Shown here in pieces: positions 6,077 to 13,303 of a stretch of 24,621 nt of DNA. Positions within the stretch are counted from its first letter, which is position 1. Every line of letters starts with the position of its first letter. The translations under genes and the position numbers were made by a program. This stretch comes from JBBQFC01 sp038321615 (GTDB taxonomy: Bacteria > Bacteroidota > Bacteroidia > Flavobacteriales_D > Cryomorphaceae), in contig JBBQFC010000051.1 in assembly GCA_038321615.1 (NCBI GenBank), positions 1 to 24,621 on the forward strand, given 5' to 3'. Under the pieces are notes generated by a model that worked only from the letters and a program-made list of their open reading frames with translations, was not told where the DNA came from and searched no databases.

Positions 6077-7531
6077 ATGGAAACCATACTCAACTTTATC
6101 GATGGCGATTTTCGATCGGCTCTGGATAACAGCTGGATAGAGAACTATGAGCCACGTATTGGGGAAGTGTATGGTCGGATTCCCGCGAGCAAGGATGGAG
6201 ATGTTTCACTGGCTTATCGCGCAGCGGAGCAAGCATTTCCGGCATGGTCGGGTGCTTCTGCACAGTTTCGAAGCACCTGTTTGTTTCAATTGGCGGAGGC
6301 CATAAGGTCGGAATCGGAAGTTTTCGCCAAAGCTGAATCGCGCGATAATGGAAAGCCGTTGAGCTTAGCGCGAACCGTAGATATACCGCGCGCCATCAGC
6401 AATTTCGAGTTTTTTGCTGCGGCTGCCACACAGTTTTCCAGCGAAAGTCACTATACCGAAGGATTGGGAATAAACTACACCCTCCGCCGACCTATTGGTG
6501 TGGTGGGTTGCATTTCTCCGTGGAATTTGCCGCTCTACCTTTTCACCTGGAAAATAGCGCCAGCATTGGCGGCAGGCAATACCGTGGTGGCCAAGCCATC
6601 GGAAATTACGCCTTTTACTGCGTATCTTTTGGCGAAAGCCGCGGCCAAAACCAATTTGCCAAAAGGGGTACTCAACATTATTCACGGTCTGGGGCCGGAG
6701 GTTGGCAACGCTATTTGCGTGCACCCGGGCATCAAGGCCATTTCATTTACGGGAGGTACGGCCACTGGTAAGGCCATTATTCAATCGGCTGGAAGTCGGT
6801 TTAAAAAATTATCGCTCGAATTGGGTGGTAAGAACCCCGTGCTGGTTTTTGCCGATTGCGATTTCGACAAGATGATTCGCACCACGGTAAGAAGCTCCTT
6901 TGCCAATCAAGGGCAAATCTGCCTTTGTGGAAGCAGAATTTTAGTGGAGCAGTCGATTTATGAGCAGTTTAAATCCGTTTTCGTCGAGAAAGTAAAAGCT
7001 ATACAGGTCGGCGATCCGTCGCTTGAAACTACGCGTATGGGAGCCGTGGTGAGCGAAGGCCATATGGAGAAAATATTAGGGTATATCGATTTGGCAAAAG
7101 CCGAAGGAGGAAGAATTTTATGCGGCGGAAATAAGGTAAACTTACCTGCCCCGCTCGACAAAGGCTATTATGTAGCTCCGACAGTAATCGAAGGCTTGAA
7201 GCAAGATTGCCGCACGAACCAGGAAGAGATTTTTGGCCCCGTGGTTACCATCGAACCTTTTGAGAGTGAAGCGGATGCCGTACAAAAAGCCAATCATTCG
7301 CCTTATGGCCTGGCGGCCATGATTTGGACCGAAAACCTTAGCCGCGCCCACCGCGTTGCCGAGCAGGTGGAAGCGGGTATTGTTTGGGTAAATTGCTGGT
7401 TAGAGCGCGATCTGCGCACCCCTTTCGGCGGGGTGAAACAAAGTGGTATCGGCAGGGAAGGCGGAGCAGAGGCAATGCGTTTTTTCACCGAGCCCAAAAA
7501 CGTTTGTATTCAATATGCCGATGGGAAGTAA
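6077..7531 (+). CDS. NAD-dependent aldehyde dehydrogenase, ALDH8 / muconic-semialdehyde dehydrogenase-like
   Basis: 484 residues, full length for the ALDH superfamily. Key residues seen: PWN150LP (oxyanion Asn), cofactor region KPSE (173-176), FTGGTATG (224-231), general base E248 in LELGGKNP, and catalytic Cys C282 in NQGQICLCG. EEIFGPVV is also present. Near the end, WVNCWLERDLRTPFGGVKQSGIGREGG followed by FFTEPKNVCI is typical of 2-hydroxymuconic / 2-aminomuconic semialdehyde dehydrogenases, the ALDH8A1 group. A likely role is oxidation of a ring-cleavage semialdehyde in tryptophan-kynurenine or aromatic breakdown, in the cytosol. The substrate is inferred, and no other genes of that pathway are certain in the window. 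The start ATG follows an orphan terminator. The 3' end overlaps the next gene by 11 bases. Confidence 0.92.
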   Translation: METILNFIDGDFRSALDNSWIENYEPRIGEVYGRIPASKDGDVSLAYRAAEQAFPAWSGASAQFRSTCLFQLAEAIRSESEVFAKAESRDNGKPLSLARTVDIPRAISNFEFFAAAATQFSSESHYTEGLGINYTLRRPIGVVGCISPWNLPLYLFTWKIAPALAAGNTVVAKPSEITPFTAYLLAKAAAKTNLPKGVLNIIHGLGPEVGNAICVHPGIKAISFTGGTATGKAIIQSAGSRFKKLSLELGGKNPVLVFADCDFDKMIRTTVRSSFANQGQICLCGSRILVEQSIYEQFKSVFVEKVKAIQVGDPSLETTRMGAVVSEGHMEKILGYIDLAKAEGGRILCGGNKVNLPAPLDKGYYVAPTVIEGLKQDCRTNQEEIFGPVVTIEPFESEADAVQKANHSPYGLAAMIWTENLSRAHRVAEQVEAGIVWVNCWLERDLRTPFGGVKQSGIGREGGAEAMRFFTEPKNVCIQYADGK

Positions 7532-8030
7532 ATTTTCTGTGCTTCATTTGGCACTGCTCATCGCAGCTTTTTTCACCGCTCACAGTGGATTTGCGCAGTT
7601 TGAGGAATTTCTGCTCTTAGAAAAGCCTGGTAAAGGCAATCGAATTCGGTACTACGTGGGCGACGAGATTCTATTTAAACAATACGGCGATGAAACTTTC
7701 CATATCGGGCTTATCGTTCAGCTATCCGACAGTTCATTTTATGTGAACCAATTCACGGAAGTGCCCATTCGCACTGTTGAAGCGCTCGTCGATCGCTCGA
7801 AGGTAAGGGCCGTACGGGCTTTTTCGAAGGCCAGTTTTCTGGTGATTCCGGCGGTGCTATTAATATCTGCGGCCGACAATATATTTAACACGGGTTCTTC
7901 ACCGGTAATCGGAGAAGATGCGCTTTATGTGGCTGGAGGCTTTTCGCTTCTTGGTGCTTCCGGATATCTTTACAGAGGGAAGCGTTACCGACTCAAAAAT
8001 CGTTGGCGAATAATCGCGGTGCGCCATTAG
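7521..8030 (+). CDS. Small secreted protein, unknown function
   Basis: 169 residues from ATG 7521 (MGSKFSVLHL...). Another ATG at 7515 is possible, and an open frame further upstream lies inside the aldehyde dehydrogenase gene and is not credible. The N-terminus is a signal peptide (LALLIAAFFTAHSGFAQ) with the A-Q cleavage common in Bacteroidota. The mature part has EKPGKGNRIRYYVGDEILFKQ and a beta-rich segment (FHIGLIVQLSDSSFYVN). Then come a hydrophobic stretch (ASFLVIPAVLLISAAD), a second one (ALYVAGGFSLLGASGYLY) and a basic tail (GKRYRLKNRWRI). I have seen similar 'RIRYYVGDEI' proteins described only as hypothetical. The ATGGGAAGTAA overlap with the preceding stop implies coupled translation. 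Confidence 0.75.
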   Translation: MGSKFSVLHLALLIAAFFTAHSGFAQFEEFLLLEKPGKGNRIRYYVGDEILFKQYGDETFHIGLIVQLSDSSFYVNQFTEVPIRTVEALVDRSKVRAVRAFSKASFLVIPAVLLISAADNIFNTGSSPVIGEDALYVAGGFSLLGASGYLYRGKRYRLKNRWRIIAVRH

Positions 8031-8086
8031 CCGCCAAAAATTCCGACCTTGCCAGCCCAAAGATCATTGTTAGCCTTACTACCAAC

Positions 8087-9532
8087 ATGTTAAAGCAAAG
8101 TTTACATCAGAAACTATTACAAAAACTTTCGCCGCAGCAGATACAGCTGATGAAGCTACTCCAAGTGCCTACCATTGAGTTGGAACAGCGCATTAAGGAA
8201 GAAATCGAAACCAATCCGGCGCTCGAGGAAGGAAATGAGGAAAAGGAAGGCGACCAGGATGAAGACAATTTCGAAGAAAAAGAGAATGCAGAGACCGAGG
8301 AAGATTTCGATTTTTCCGATTATTTCGAAGATGATACTCCGGCCTATAAACTGAGTGTAAACAACAAAAGCAGCGACGATGAAGAGAAGTCCATGCCTTT
8401 TGTGTCGGGCACTACCTTTCGGGAATCAATGGTTTCGCAATTATCGCTTCGCAACGTAAATGAGCGCCAACAAATGCTGGCGAAAACGATCATTGGCAAC
8501 TTAGATGACGACGGTTACCTGCGAAGGGAAATCGAAAATATTGCCGATGATTTGGCATTTTCGCAAAATATAATCGCGACCGACGAAGAGCTTTACGAAG
8601 CTTTGAGTTTCGTGCAAAAACTCGATCCTGCGGGGGTGGCAGCCCGCGATCTGCAAGAATGCCTACTGCTCCAACTTAAGCGGAAGGATTCCCATTACCC
8701 GGCTGTGCGCATAGCCACGGAAGTGATCAGTGAACACTTTGAATCGTTTACCCGCAAGCATTACGACCGCATTATCAAACGGCTCGACATCTCGGACGAT
8801 GATCTGAAAGTGGCTATCGAAGAAATTGTAAAGCTGAACCCGAAACCCGGCAATAGCACCGGCGAGAGTGCCAAGGCTTCTGCCGATATCGTGCCCGATT
8901 TTCTTCTTTCCGCCGACGATGATGAGCTTGTCCTGAGCCTGAATGCCCGCAATGCGCCCGAATTGAAGGTTAGCAATTCGTACAAAGAGATGATGCGTGG
9001 CTATGCCGAATCGACCGTAAAGGATAAAAAAAGCAGGGAAGCGCTCACATTTGTAAAGCAGAAAATCGATTCGGCGAAATGGTTTATCGACGCTATTAAG
9101 CAGCGTCAACATACACTGATGATTACGATGGAAGCTATTATGCGTTTCCAAAAGGCCTATTTCCTTACCGGCGATGAAACGAAGTTGCGACCGATGATTT
9201 TGAAAGATATCGCGGAGATTGTGCAAATGGACATTTCGACCATTTCGCGGGTGGCCAATAGCAAATACGTGCAGACGCCTTATGGTACCTTCTTGTTGAA
9301 AAGCTTTTTTAGCGAGTCGCTTACTAACGACGCAGGCGATGAAGTTTCAACGCGTGAGGTGAAGAAAATATTGATAGACAGCATTTCTGCCGAAAACAAA
9401 AAGAAGCCACTTACTGACGACAAGCTTACGGCCTTGCTGAAGGAGAAAGGCTATAACATTGCCCGCCGGACGGTCGCAAAATACCGAGAGCAACTTCAAA
9501 TTCCAGTGGCTCGCATGCGAAAACAACTCTAG
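8087..9532 (+). CDS. rpoN: RNA polymerase sigma-54 factor
   Basis: 481 residues from ATG 8087. The frame is open further upstream to 8003, but the family begins at MLKQSLHQKL, which is the start chosen. Region I (1-47) has the Gln/Leu-rich activator-interacting segment LQKLSPQQIQLMKLLQVPTIELEQRI and the IETNPALEE end. Region II is strongly acidic (about 48-100). The core-binding domain follows, including DDDGYL and LDPAGVAARDLQECL. The C-terminal part contains the helix-turn-helix (DISTISRVANSKYVQTPYG) and the RpoN box ARRTVAKYRE at 459-468, which reads the -24 promoter element. It directs polymerase to -24/-12 promoters that need ATP-driven enhancer proteins. No such activator is encoded in the window. 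It lies 56 bases after the secreted protein gene and 3 bases before the next gene. Confidence 0.97.
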   Translation: MLKQSLHQKLLQKLSPQQIQLMKLLQVPTIELEQRIKEEIETNPALEEGNEEKEGDQDEDNFEEKENAETEEDFDFSDYFEDDTPAYKLSVNNKSSDDEEKSMPFVSGTTFRESMVSQLSLRNVNERQQMLAKTIIGNLDDDGYLRREIENIADDLAFSQNIIATDEELYEALSFVQKLDPAGVAARDLQECLLLQLKRKDSHYPAVRIATEVISEHFESFTRKHYDRIIKRLDISDDDLKVAIEEIVKLNPKPGNSTGESAKASADIVPDFLLSADDDELVLSLNARNAPELKVSNSYKEMMRGYAESTVKDKKSREALTFVKQKIDSAKWFIDAIKQRQHTLMITMEAIMRFQKAYFLTGDETKLRPMILKDIAEIVQMDISTISRVANSKYVQTPYGTFLLKSFFSESLTNDAGDEVSTREVKKILIDSISAENKKKPLTDDKLTALLKEKGYNIARRTVAKYREQLQIPVARMRKQL

Positions 9533-9535
9533 CCC

Positions 9536-10153
9536 ATGCGCGGTATTTTCACGTTGATTTCGGCCATTGCCCACCCGCTAATTATGCCTTTGGCCTGCGT
9601 TTACCTCGGTAGTCAGTACGATTGGTATGTGCGCGGACTTGCCGATGCAAGTAGTTTGCGATTGGTTTACCTCATTGTCGTGCTAAGTACGGTTATATTC
9701 CCGGGCTTGAATATTATACTCCTCAAGTGGTGTGGCGCTGTAAATTCGCTCGAAATGCCTACCCGAAAGGAGCGATACCTTCCTTTTCTCTCCACCTTTT
9801 TCTTTTTCTGCCTAGGTTATTTTATGCTGCGGCGAGCTCCTCTGCCCGAAAGTTTGTACAGCATTTATTTTGGCTGCATTACGGGGCTGGTAAGTTTGAC
9901 CTTGATCAATTTTACTTGGAAAATTAGTGCCCATGCTGCGGGTGCTTTTGGGTTGGTGGGCACTACGGTGGCTTTATTCCAGGTCCACCATTTCGGGAAT
10001 GTGTTCCTTCTATGCACGGTATTGATCATTGGAGCCCTTGTAATGTCATCGCGGCTCTATTTGCGGGCACATACACCGCCGCAGGTTTATGTCGGGGCCT
10101 TTATGGGTTTTTTGGCTCTGTATATCCCGGTTGCGCTGGGTTTTTTTATATAG
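9536..10153 (+). CDS. Polytopic membrane protein, divergent PAP2-like
   Basis: 205 residues with about six hydrophobic segments (for example 8-25, 43-64, 84-97, 107-126, 134-150, 155-171, 186-205). Remnants of the PAP2 phosphatase motifs are visible: ISAH (130-133) in the place of PSGH, and SRLYLRAHTPPQ (172-183), which matches SRx5Hx3D except that the final Asp is Gln. The first motif Kx6RP is not clear (PTRKERYLPF at 75-84). It is therefore either an inactive relative or has a changed chemistry; a lipid phosphate role at the inner membrane is only an inference. The start lies 3 bases after the rpoN stop, so it is very likely in the same operon. Confidence 0.75.
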   Translation: MRGIFTLISAIAHPLIMPLACVYLGSQYDWYVRGLADASSLRLVYLIVVLSTVIFPGLNIILLKWCGAVNSLEMPTRKERYLPFLSTFFFFCLGYFMLRRAPLPESLYSIYFGCITGLVSLTLINFTWKISAHAAGAFGLVGTTVALFQVHHFGNVFLLCTVLIIGALVMSSRLYLRAHTPPQVYVGAFMGFLALYIPVALGFFI

Positions 10154-10404
10154 CTAAATCTCAATCCTCGCGAAGCCCACGAGACGGGGTTGTAACAAAC
10201 TCTTTGTTGGTTTTTCAGGTTTGCACAACTCGATTTTGCCGCCGTTGAAAATTAGAAGTTTGTAATTGCGAAATATGGGGCGAGACTCGTCCATTGACCT
10301 GATAAGGGACCGTCCAAAGAAAATTCCACTGGAAATCAATGATATGCTTGACGGCTAAATGAAAAAAAGTGGAGGGGCGGGAGGGTAATCAAGCAAATAT
10401 GTTG
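10154..10404. other. Intergenic stretch upstream of the toxin-antitoxin pair
   Basis: About 250 bases between the PAP2-like gene and the antitoxin gene. It carries a 61-codon minus-strand frame starting with TTG that shows no family resemblance. A small AAC.AAA / TTTGTTGG region near 10195-10210 gives AACAAACTCTTTGTT, a weak hairpin (AACAAA with TTTGTT, 3-base loop) that could be part of a terminator for the rpoN operon. The T-run after it is short (TTTTT at 10212-10216). Nothing else was recognised. Confidence 0.4.
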
Positions 10405-10412
10405 TACATTTG
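10405..10412 (+). promoter_or_regulatory. Candidate -7 promoter element of the toxin-antitoxin operon
   Basis: TACATTTG is an exact TAnnTTTG match 15 bases before the ATG at 10428. A small inverted repeat GCAG-N5-CTGC (10415-10427) lies between it and the start and could be an operator for autoregulation. The TTG at 10410 is inside this box, which argues against it as a start codon. Confidence 0.45.
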
Positions 10413-10427
10413 AAGCAGATACGCTGC

Positions 10428-10946
10428 ATGATGACAAAGCAAAAAAAGCCATCTCCTTCCTTAGGTTCTGACCAGAAAATATCTTCTAAGCTATCAGAGC
10501 CCGTTGCTTTTTACGCTCCAATGCCTGCTGCTGCCCGGGCTATGCATAGTCGGCAACCGCGGCGGGAAGCCACAAGTAGCGAAAAGATCAACTCTATCCG
10601 GCTGGGCCACACTTACGATGCCATTGAGTCACTGAGTGCAAGGTTGGATTCGCCTGTAAAGGAGTTGCTGCCGATCTTTGAGCTGGCCCAAACCACGTAC
10701 AATAAAAAGAAGCGAGAGCAAGAGCGAATGAACCGACGCGATACCGAAATGCTGCTTTTCATCAATGATCTGATTGATTTTGGCTTAGATGTTTTCAATG
10801 GGGAGGAGGCAAAGTTTCAGCGCTGGCTCCGCAAGCCCAACATTTCCCTGGGGTCTGCGTCGCCATTTGGTCTGCTCGATACCATCACTGGTATGCGGGA
10901 GGTACGCGAATGCCTGGAGCGGCTTGAATTCGGCCAATTTGCCTAA
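10428..10946 (+). CDS. Antitoxin of RES/Xre type (MbcA/ParS toxin-binding domain)
   Basis: 172 residues from ATG 10428 (MMTKQKKPS); a second ATG follows at once. The first ~50 residues are polar and probably disordered. A helical Xre-like DNA-binding region covers about 55-110 (SIRLGHTYDAIESLSARLDSPVKELLPIFELAQTTYNKKK). The C-terminal toxin-binding domain carries the expected pattern: VFNGEEAKFQRWLRKPN (122-138), LG, PFGLLDT (146-152) and LERLEFG (163-169). In this family the antitoxin blocks the RES toxin and represses its own operon. The TAA stop shares its last A with the toxin ATG (TAATG), so translation is coupled. The N-terminal tail is longer than I would expect. Confidence 0.88.
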   Translation: MMTKQKKPSPSLGSDQKISSKLSEPVAFYAPMPAAARAMHSRQPRREATSSEKINSIRLGHTYDAIESLSARLDSPVKELLPIFELAQTTYNKKKREQERMNRRDTEMLLFINDLIDFGLDVFNGEEAKFQRWLRKPNISLGSASPFGLLDTITGMREVRECLERLEFGQFA

Positions 10947-11425
10947 TGCGCGTATTCCGCATTGAACGCGAAAAATACCTGCCTCAGGTGCTTAGCGGAT
11001 ACGGAGCAGCTCGCTCGGAATATGCCCGCTGGAATGGCCTGCATACGCGCATGGTGTATACTTCGGGCTCACGGGCGCTGGCCTTGCTGGAAATAGCGGT
11101 GCATCTCGACTTGAGCGAAGACCTACCTACCGACCGGTTTTTTGTGGAAATTGATATTCCCGACCATTTGGCTTATGCAGCAGTACCGCAGCGCTCCCTG
11201 CCGCCGAATTGGCTCGAAAGCCCCCCCTTGCGAGAAACACAATTCCTGGGCGATCAATTCGTTGCGGATGCCAAAACGGTGATTCTACGCGTACCGAGCA
11301 GTATTGTGCCGATGGAGTACAACTACCTTATTAACCCTTTGCACGCTGATGCAGGCCAGATTCGGGTGGTGGAGCAGCAAAGACTGAACATGGATACGCG
11401 TTTCAGGTTGAAGCTTTCGACTTGA
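10946..11425 (+). CDS. RES-domain toxin (NAD-depleting type)
   Basis: 159 residues, typical for the family. The three diagnostic residues are in place: R28 in ARWNGLHTRMVYTS, E49 in LALLE, and Ser in VPSSIVP (117-121). Y38 keeps the 10- and 11-residue spacing between Arg, Tyr and Glu seen in studied RES proteins. The end of the domain reads EYNYLINPLH. Characterised RES toxins break down NAD+ and arrest growth; the antitoxin encoded directly upstream would neutralise this one. No residue change suggests that it is dead. It converges on the PorT-family gene with a 43-base gap, where a 6-bp hairpin without a T-run is seen (11429-11451). Confidence 0.92.
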   Translation: MRVFRIEREKYLPQVLSGYGAARSEYARWNGLHTRMVYTSGSRALALLEIAVHLDLSEDLPTDRFFVEIDIPDHLAYAAVPQRSLPPNWLESPPLRETQFLGDQFVADAKTVILRVPSSIVPMEYNYLINPLHADAGQIRVVEQQRLNMDTRFRLKLST

Positions 11426-11468
11426 AGGGTTCGCCGCACAGGGGTGCGAACGGCACATTTACAAAACT

Positions 11469-12170
11469 TCACCTTATTGGCGTGAGTGCTATGCCCACGG
11501 AAACGGGAATAACCTGGGTGCCTTTGCCTTCTTCGATCAGCGGCACTAAGCTGTAGAAGCCAGTAAGTTGGATTTTTCCTACGCCTATCCTTCCGGAAAC
11601 GCCGTACCGCCAAGTGGCGACGCCGTCGTAGTCATAGAGTTTTCGCTTGCCCTCGGTATCTATGATTTTAGCATGGTCCGACAGGAGATATCCCAATCTA
11701 AAACCGGCGGCGAGTTTGAAAGGGCTCCTGCCTTTGGTGATGAAGCGCAGTTCCACAGGGAGTTCGAGATAGGTGGTCACGAATTTGTTTTTATCGTATT
11801 CGTAATCGTCGCTTACGGGGGTGAGTGTTTGATCGGATACGGATCCGTCGGGAAATTCTAATTGAACCCATTGAGCATTGGTGTTCACATTGTCGGCACT
11901 TACGCCAAAGCCCCAAGCGAAGCTTAGGTTGGACTCTTGGCCAAAGGTATAATCGCTAAAAAAATAAGCTTTGAAGCCGACAGATGGAATGCGTACTTCC
12001 GCATCTTTTGGAAGGTCGAGCCAAAAATCATGGGTTATTTCGAAGAGCAATTTATCGTCGAATCGGTCGAGTTCGCGCTTAGCGCGAGGCTCATCGGCGG
12101 GCTCGTCCTGAGCGGACAATCCATTTGCCGAAAGGCAAAGCAGCAGGAAGAAGGTGAATTTATGCTTCAT
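11469..12170 (-). CDS. PorT-family outer membrane beta-barrel protein
   Basis: 233 residues from ATG 12170 (MKHKFTFFLLLCLSANGLSAQ), which puts the signal peptide at the N-terminus. The frame extends 33 codons further upstream inside galE, but that part is not protein-like. After the signal there is a charged linker (DEPADEPRAKRELDRFDDK), then alternating beta strands: WLDLPKDAEVRIPSVGFKAYF, NLSFAWGFGVSADN, TYLELPVELRF, PFKLAAGFRLGYLLSDHAKI, WRYGVSGRIGVGKIQLTGFYSL, and a final strand PVSVGIALTPIR. The strand set 'LELPVELRF...AGFRLGYLL' is typical of the outer membrane beta-barrel family that includes PorT. I do not claim it is the secretion component PorT itself. The start overlaps the galE stop by 11 bases, so it is probably co-expressed with galE. 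Confidence 0.8.
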   Translation of the reverse strand: MKHKFTFFLLLCLSANGLSAQDEPADEPRAKRELDRFDDKLLFEITHDFWLDLPKDAEVRIPSVGFKAYFFSDYTFGQESNLSFAWGFGVSADNVNTNAQWVQLEFPDGSVSDQTLTPVSDDYEYDKNKFVTTYLELPVELRFITKGRSPFKLAAGFRLGYLLSDHAKIIDTEGKRKLYDYDGVATWRYGVSGRIGVGKIQLTGFYSLVPLIEEGKGTQVIPVSVGIALTPIR

Positions 12171-13188
12171 GCGTTTCCAACTTTTTCTGCCAGTTCCAGG
12201 CGTGTTCCAAGGCTTGATCGGTGGTGTACTGGGCTTCCCACCCCAGCTCTTTTTTGGCAAGTGCGGCATTGGCGAAGATTGCTGGTACGTCGCCCGGTCT
12301 GCGCTCTCCGTAATTCACCTTTAGCTCTAACTTGTTGACGCGTTGAAAGGTCTCGATAATTTCTTTGACACTTGCACCCTTTCCACAGCCGATATTAATA
12401 AAGCCCGGTGATACACCACAGCTGCCAGTTCCAAGTTTTGCGAGCGCTGCTACGTGGGCGTTGGCAAGATCCACCACGTGGATGTAATCGCGGATGCACG
12501 TTCCGTCGGGAGTGTCGTAATCCGTACCGAAAACGGTGAGTTCGGGTCGTTGGCCGATAGCAACCTGCGTAATATAGGGCACAAGGTTATTGGGAACACC
12601 AAGCGGCAATTCGCCAATAGCGGCGGAAGGATGGGCGCCAATAGGGTTGAAATACCTGAGACTGATAAATCGTCCAGGCTTACCTGAATTCAGATAATCG
12701 ACTAAGAGCCGCTCTCCAATTTGCTTGGTAAAACCGTAGGGGCTCATCGCTCGATCAGCGGGATTTGATTCTGTTACTTCTCGTGTATCGGGCTCGCCGT
12801 AAACGGTACAAGAAGAAGAAAAGACCAATTTTTCAATTCCCAAAGTGTCCATTGCAGAAAGCACGCTGTCGAGTGCTCCAATATTGTTTCGGTAATATTT
12901 TAAAGGGTCTAGCACCGATTCGCCCACGGCCTTAAATGCTGCGAGGTGAATTACTCCATCGATGTATCCTAAGTTCGTAAAAGCTGCGAGCAGAGTCGCC
13001 TTATCGCAGCAGTCTATGTCGAGCAAGGTAGGTTTCCGACCAATTAGACTAGCAATTCCATCTATGACAGATCGTTGGGAATTTCGAAAATCGTCAAGAA
13101 TGATTGGGTCATAGCCCTGTTCGGCCAAGGCTACCGCTATATGAGCGCCAATATATCCGGCACCGCCGGTGATAATTATCTTCTTCAT
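12160..13188 (-). CDS. galE: UDP-glucose 4-epimerase
   Basis: 342 residues, normal length. An extended SDR with NAD site TGGAGYIG (7-14), D31/D32 for the adenosine ribose, HLAAFKAVGES (81-91), SSSCTVYGEP (124-133, catalytic Ser/Thr region) and the catalytic pair Y151/K155 in YGFTKQIGE. RYFNPIGAHPSAAIGE and GTCIRDYIHVVDLA are the epimerase signatures. It interconverts UDP-glucose and UDP-galactose for surface polysaccharide or galactose use, in the cytosol. The gene is first in a two-gene unit with the PorT-family barrel and diverges from the DUF4301 gene. A TATATTCG box, one base off TAnnTTTG, lies 11 bases before the ATG. Confidence 0.96.
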   Translation of the reverse strand: MKKIIITGGAGYIGAHIAVALAEQGYDPIILDDFRNSQRSVIDGIASLIGRKPTLLDIDCCDKATLLAAFTNLGYIDGVIHLAAFKAVGESVLDPLKYYRNNIGALDSVLSAMDTLGIEKLVFSSSCTVYGEPDTREVTESNPADRAMSPYGFTKQIGERLLVDYLNSGKPGRFISLRYFNPIGAHPSAAIGELPLGVPNNLVPYITQVAIGQRPELTVFGTDYDTPDGTCIRDYIHVVDLANAHVAALAKLGTGSCGVSPGFINIGCGKGASVKEIIETFQRVNKLELKVNYGERRPGDVPAIFANAALAKKELGWEAQYTTDQALEHAWNWQKKLETHEA

Positions 13189-13236
13189 TCCGATGGGCGC
13201 GAATATAAGTATTCTGCCAGCCTAAAAAATGTTGAA

Positions 13237-13270
13237 TTTGGAGCAGGCTTTGATCGGATAGTATTATTTG
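13237..13270 (+). promoter_or_regulatory. Weak candidate promoter of the DUF4301 gene
   Basis: TTTG (13237-13240) is followed 21 bases later by TATTATTTG (13262-13270), a -7-like box with one extra base. It lies 33 bases before the chosen ATG at 13304. The upstream TTG codon at 13268 is inside this box and is therefore an unlikely start. Confidence 0.3.
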
Positions 13271-13303
13271 GCTACCTTTCTTAACCGAAAAACCCAATTG
13301 AAA

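Noticed and set aside
8003..8086. Upstream extension of the rpoN frame
   Set aside because: The first 28 codons overlap the preceding gene and do not resemble sigma-54; the family begins at the ATG at 8087.
10154..10339. 61-codon minus-strand frame after the PAP2-like gene
   Set aside because: It starts with TTG, has no recognisable family, signal peptide or promoter, and may be chance. I could not exclude a gene remnant.
11429..11451. Hairpin GTTCGC...GCGAAC between convergent genes as a terminator
   Set aside because: Only 6 bp of stem with a long loop and no T-run on either strand.
12171..12269. Upstream extension of the barrel protein frame
   Set aside because: It lies inside galE and would bury the signal peptide 33 residues from the start.
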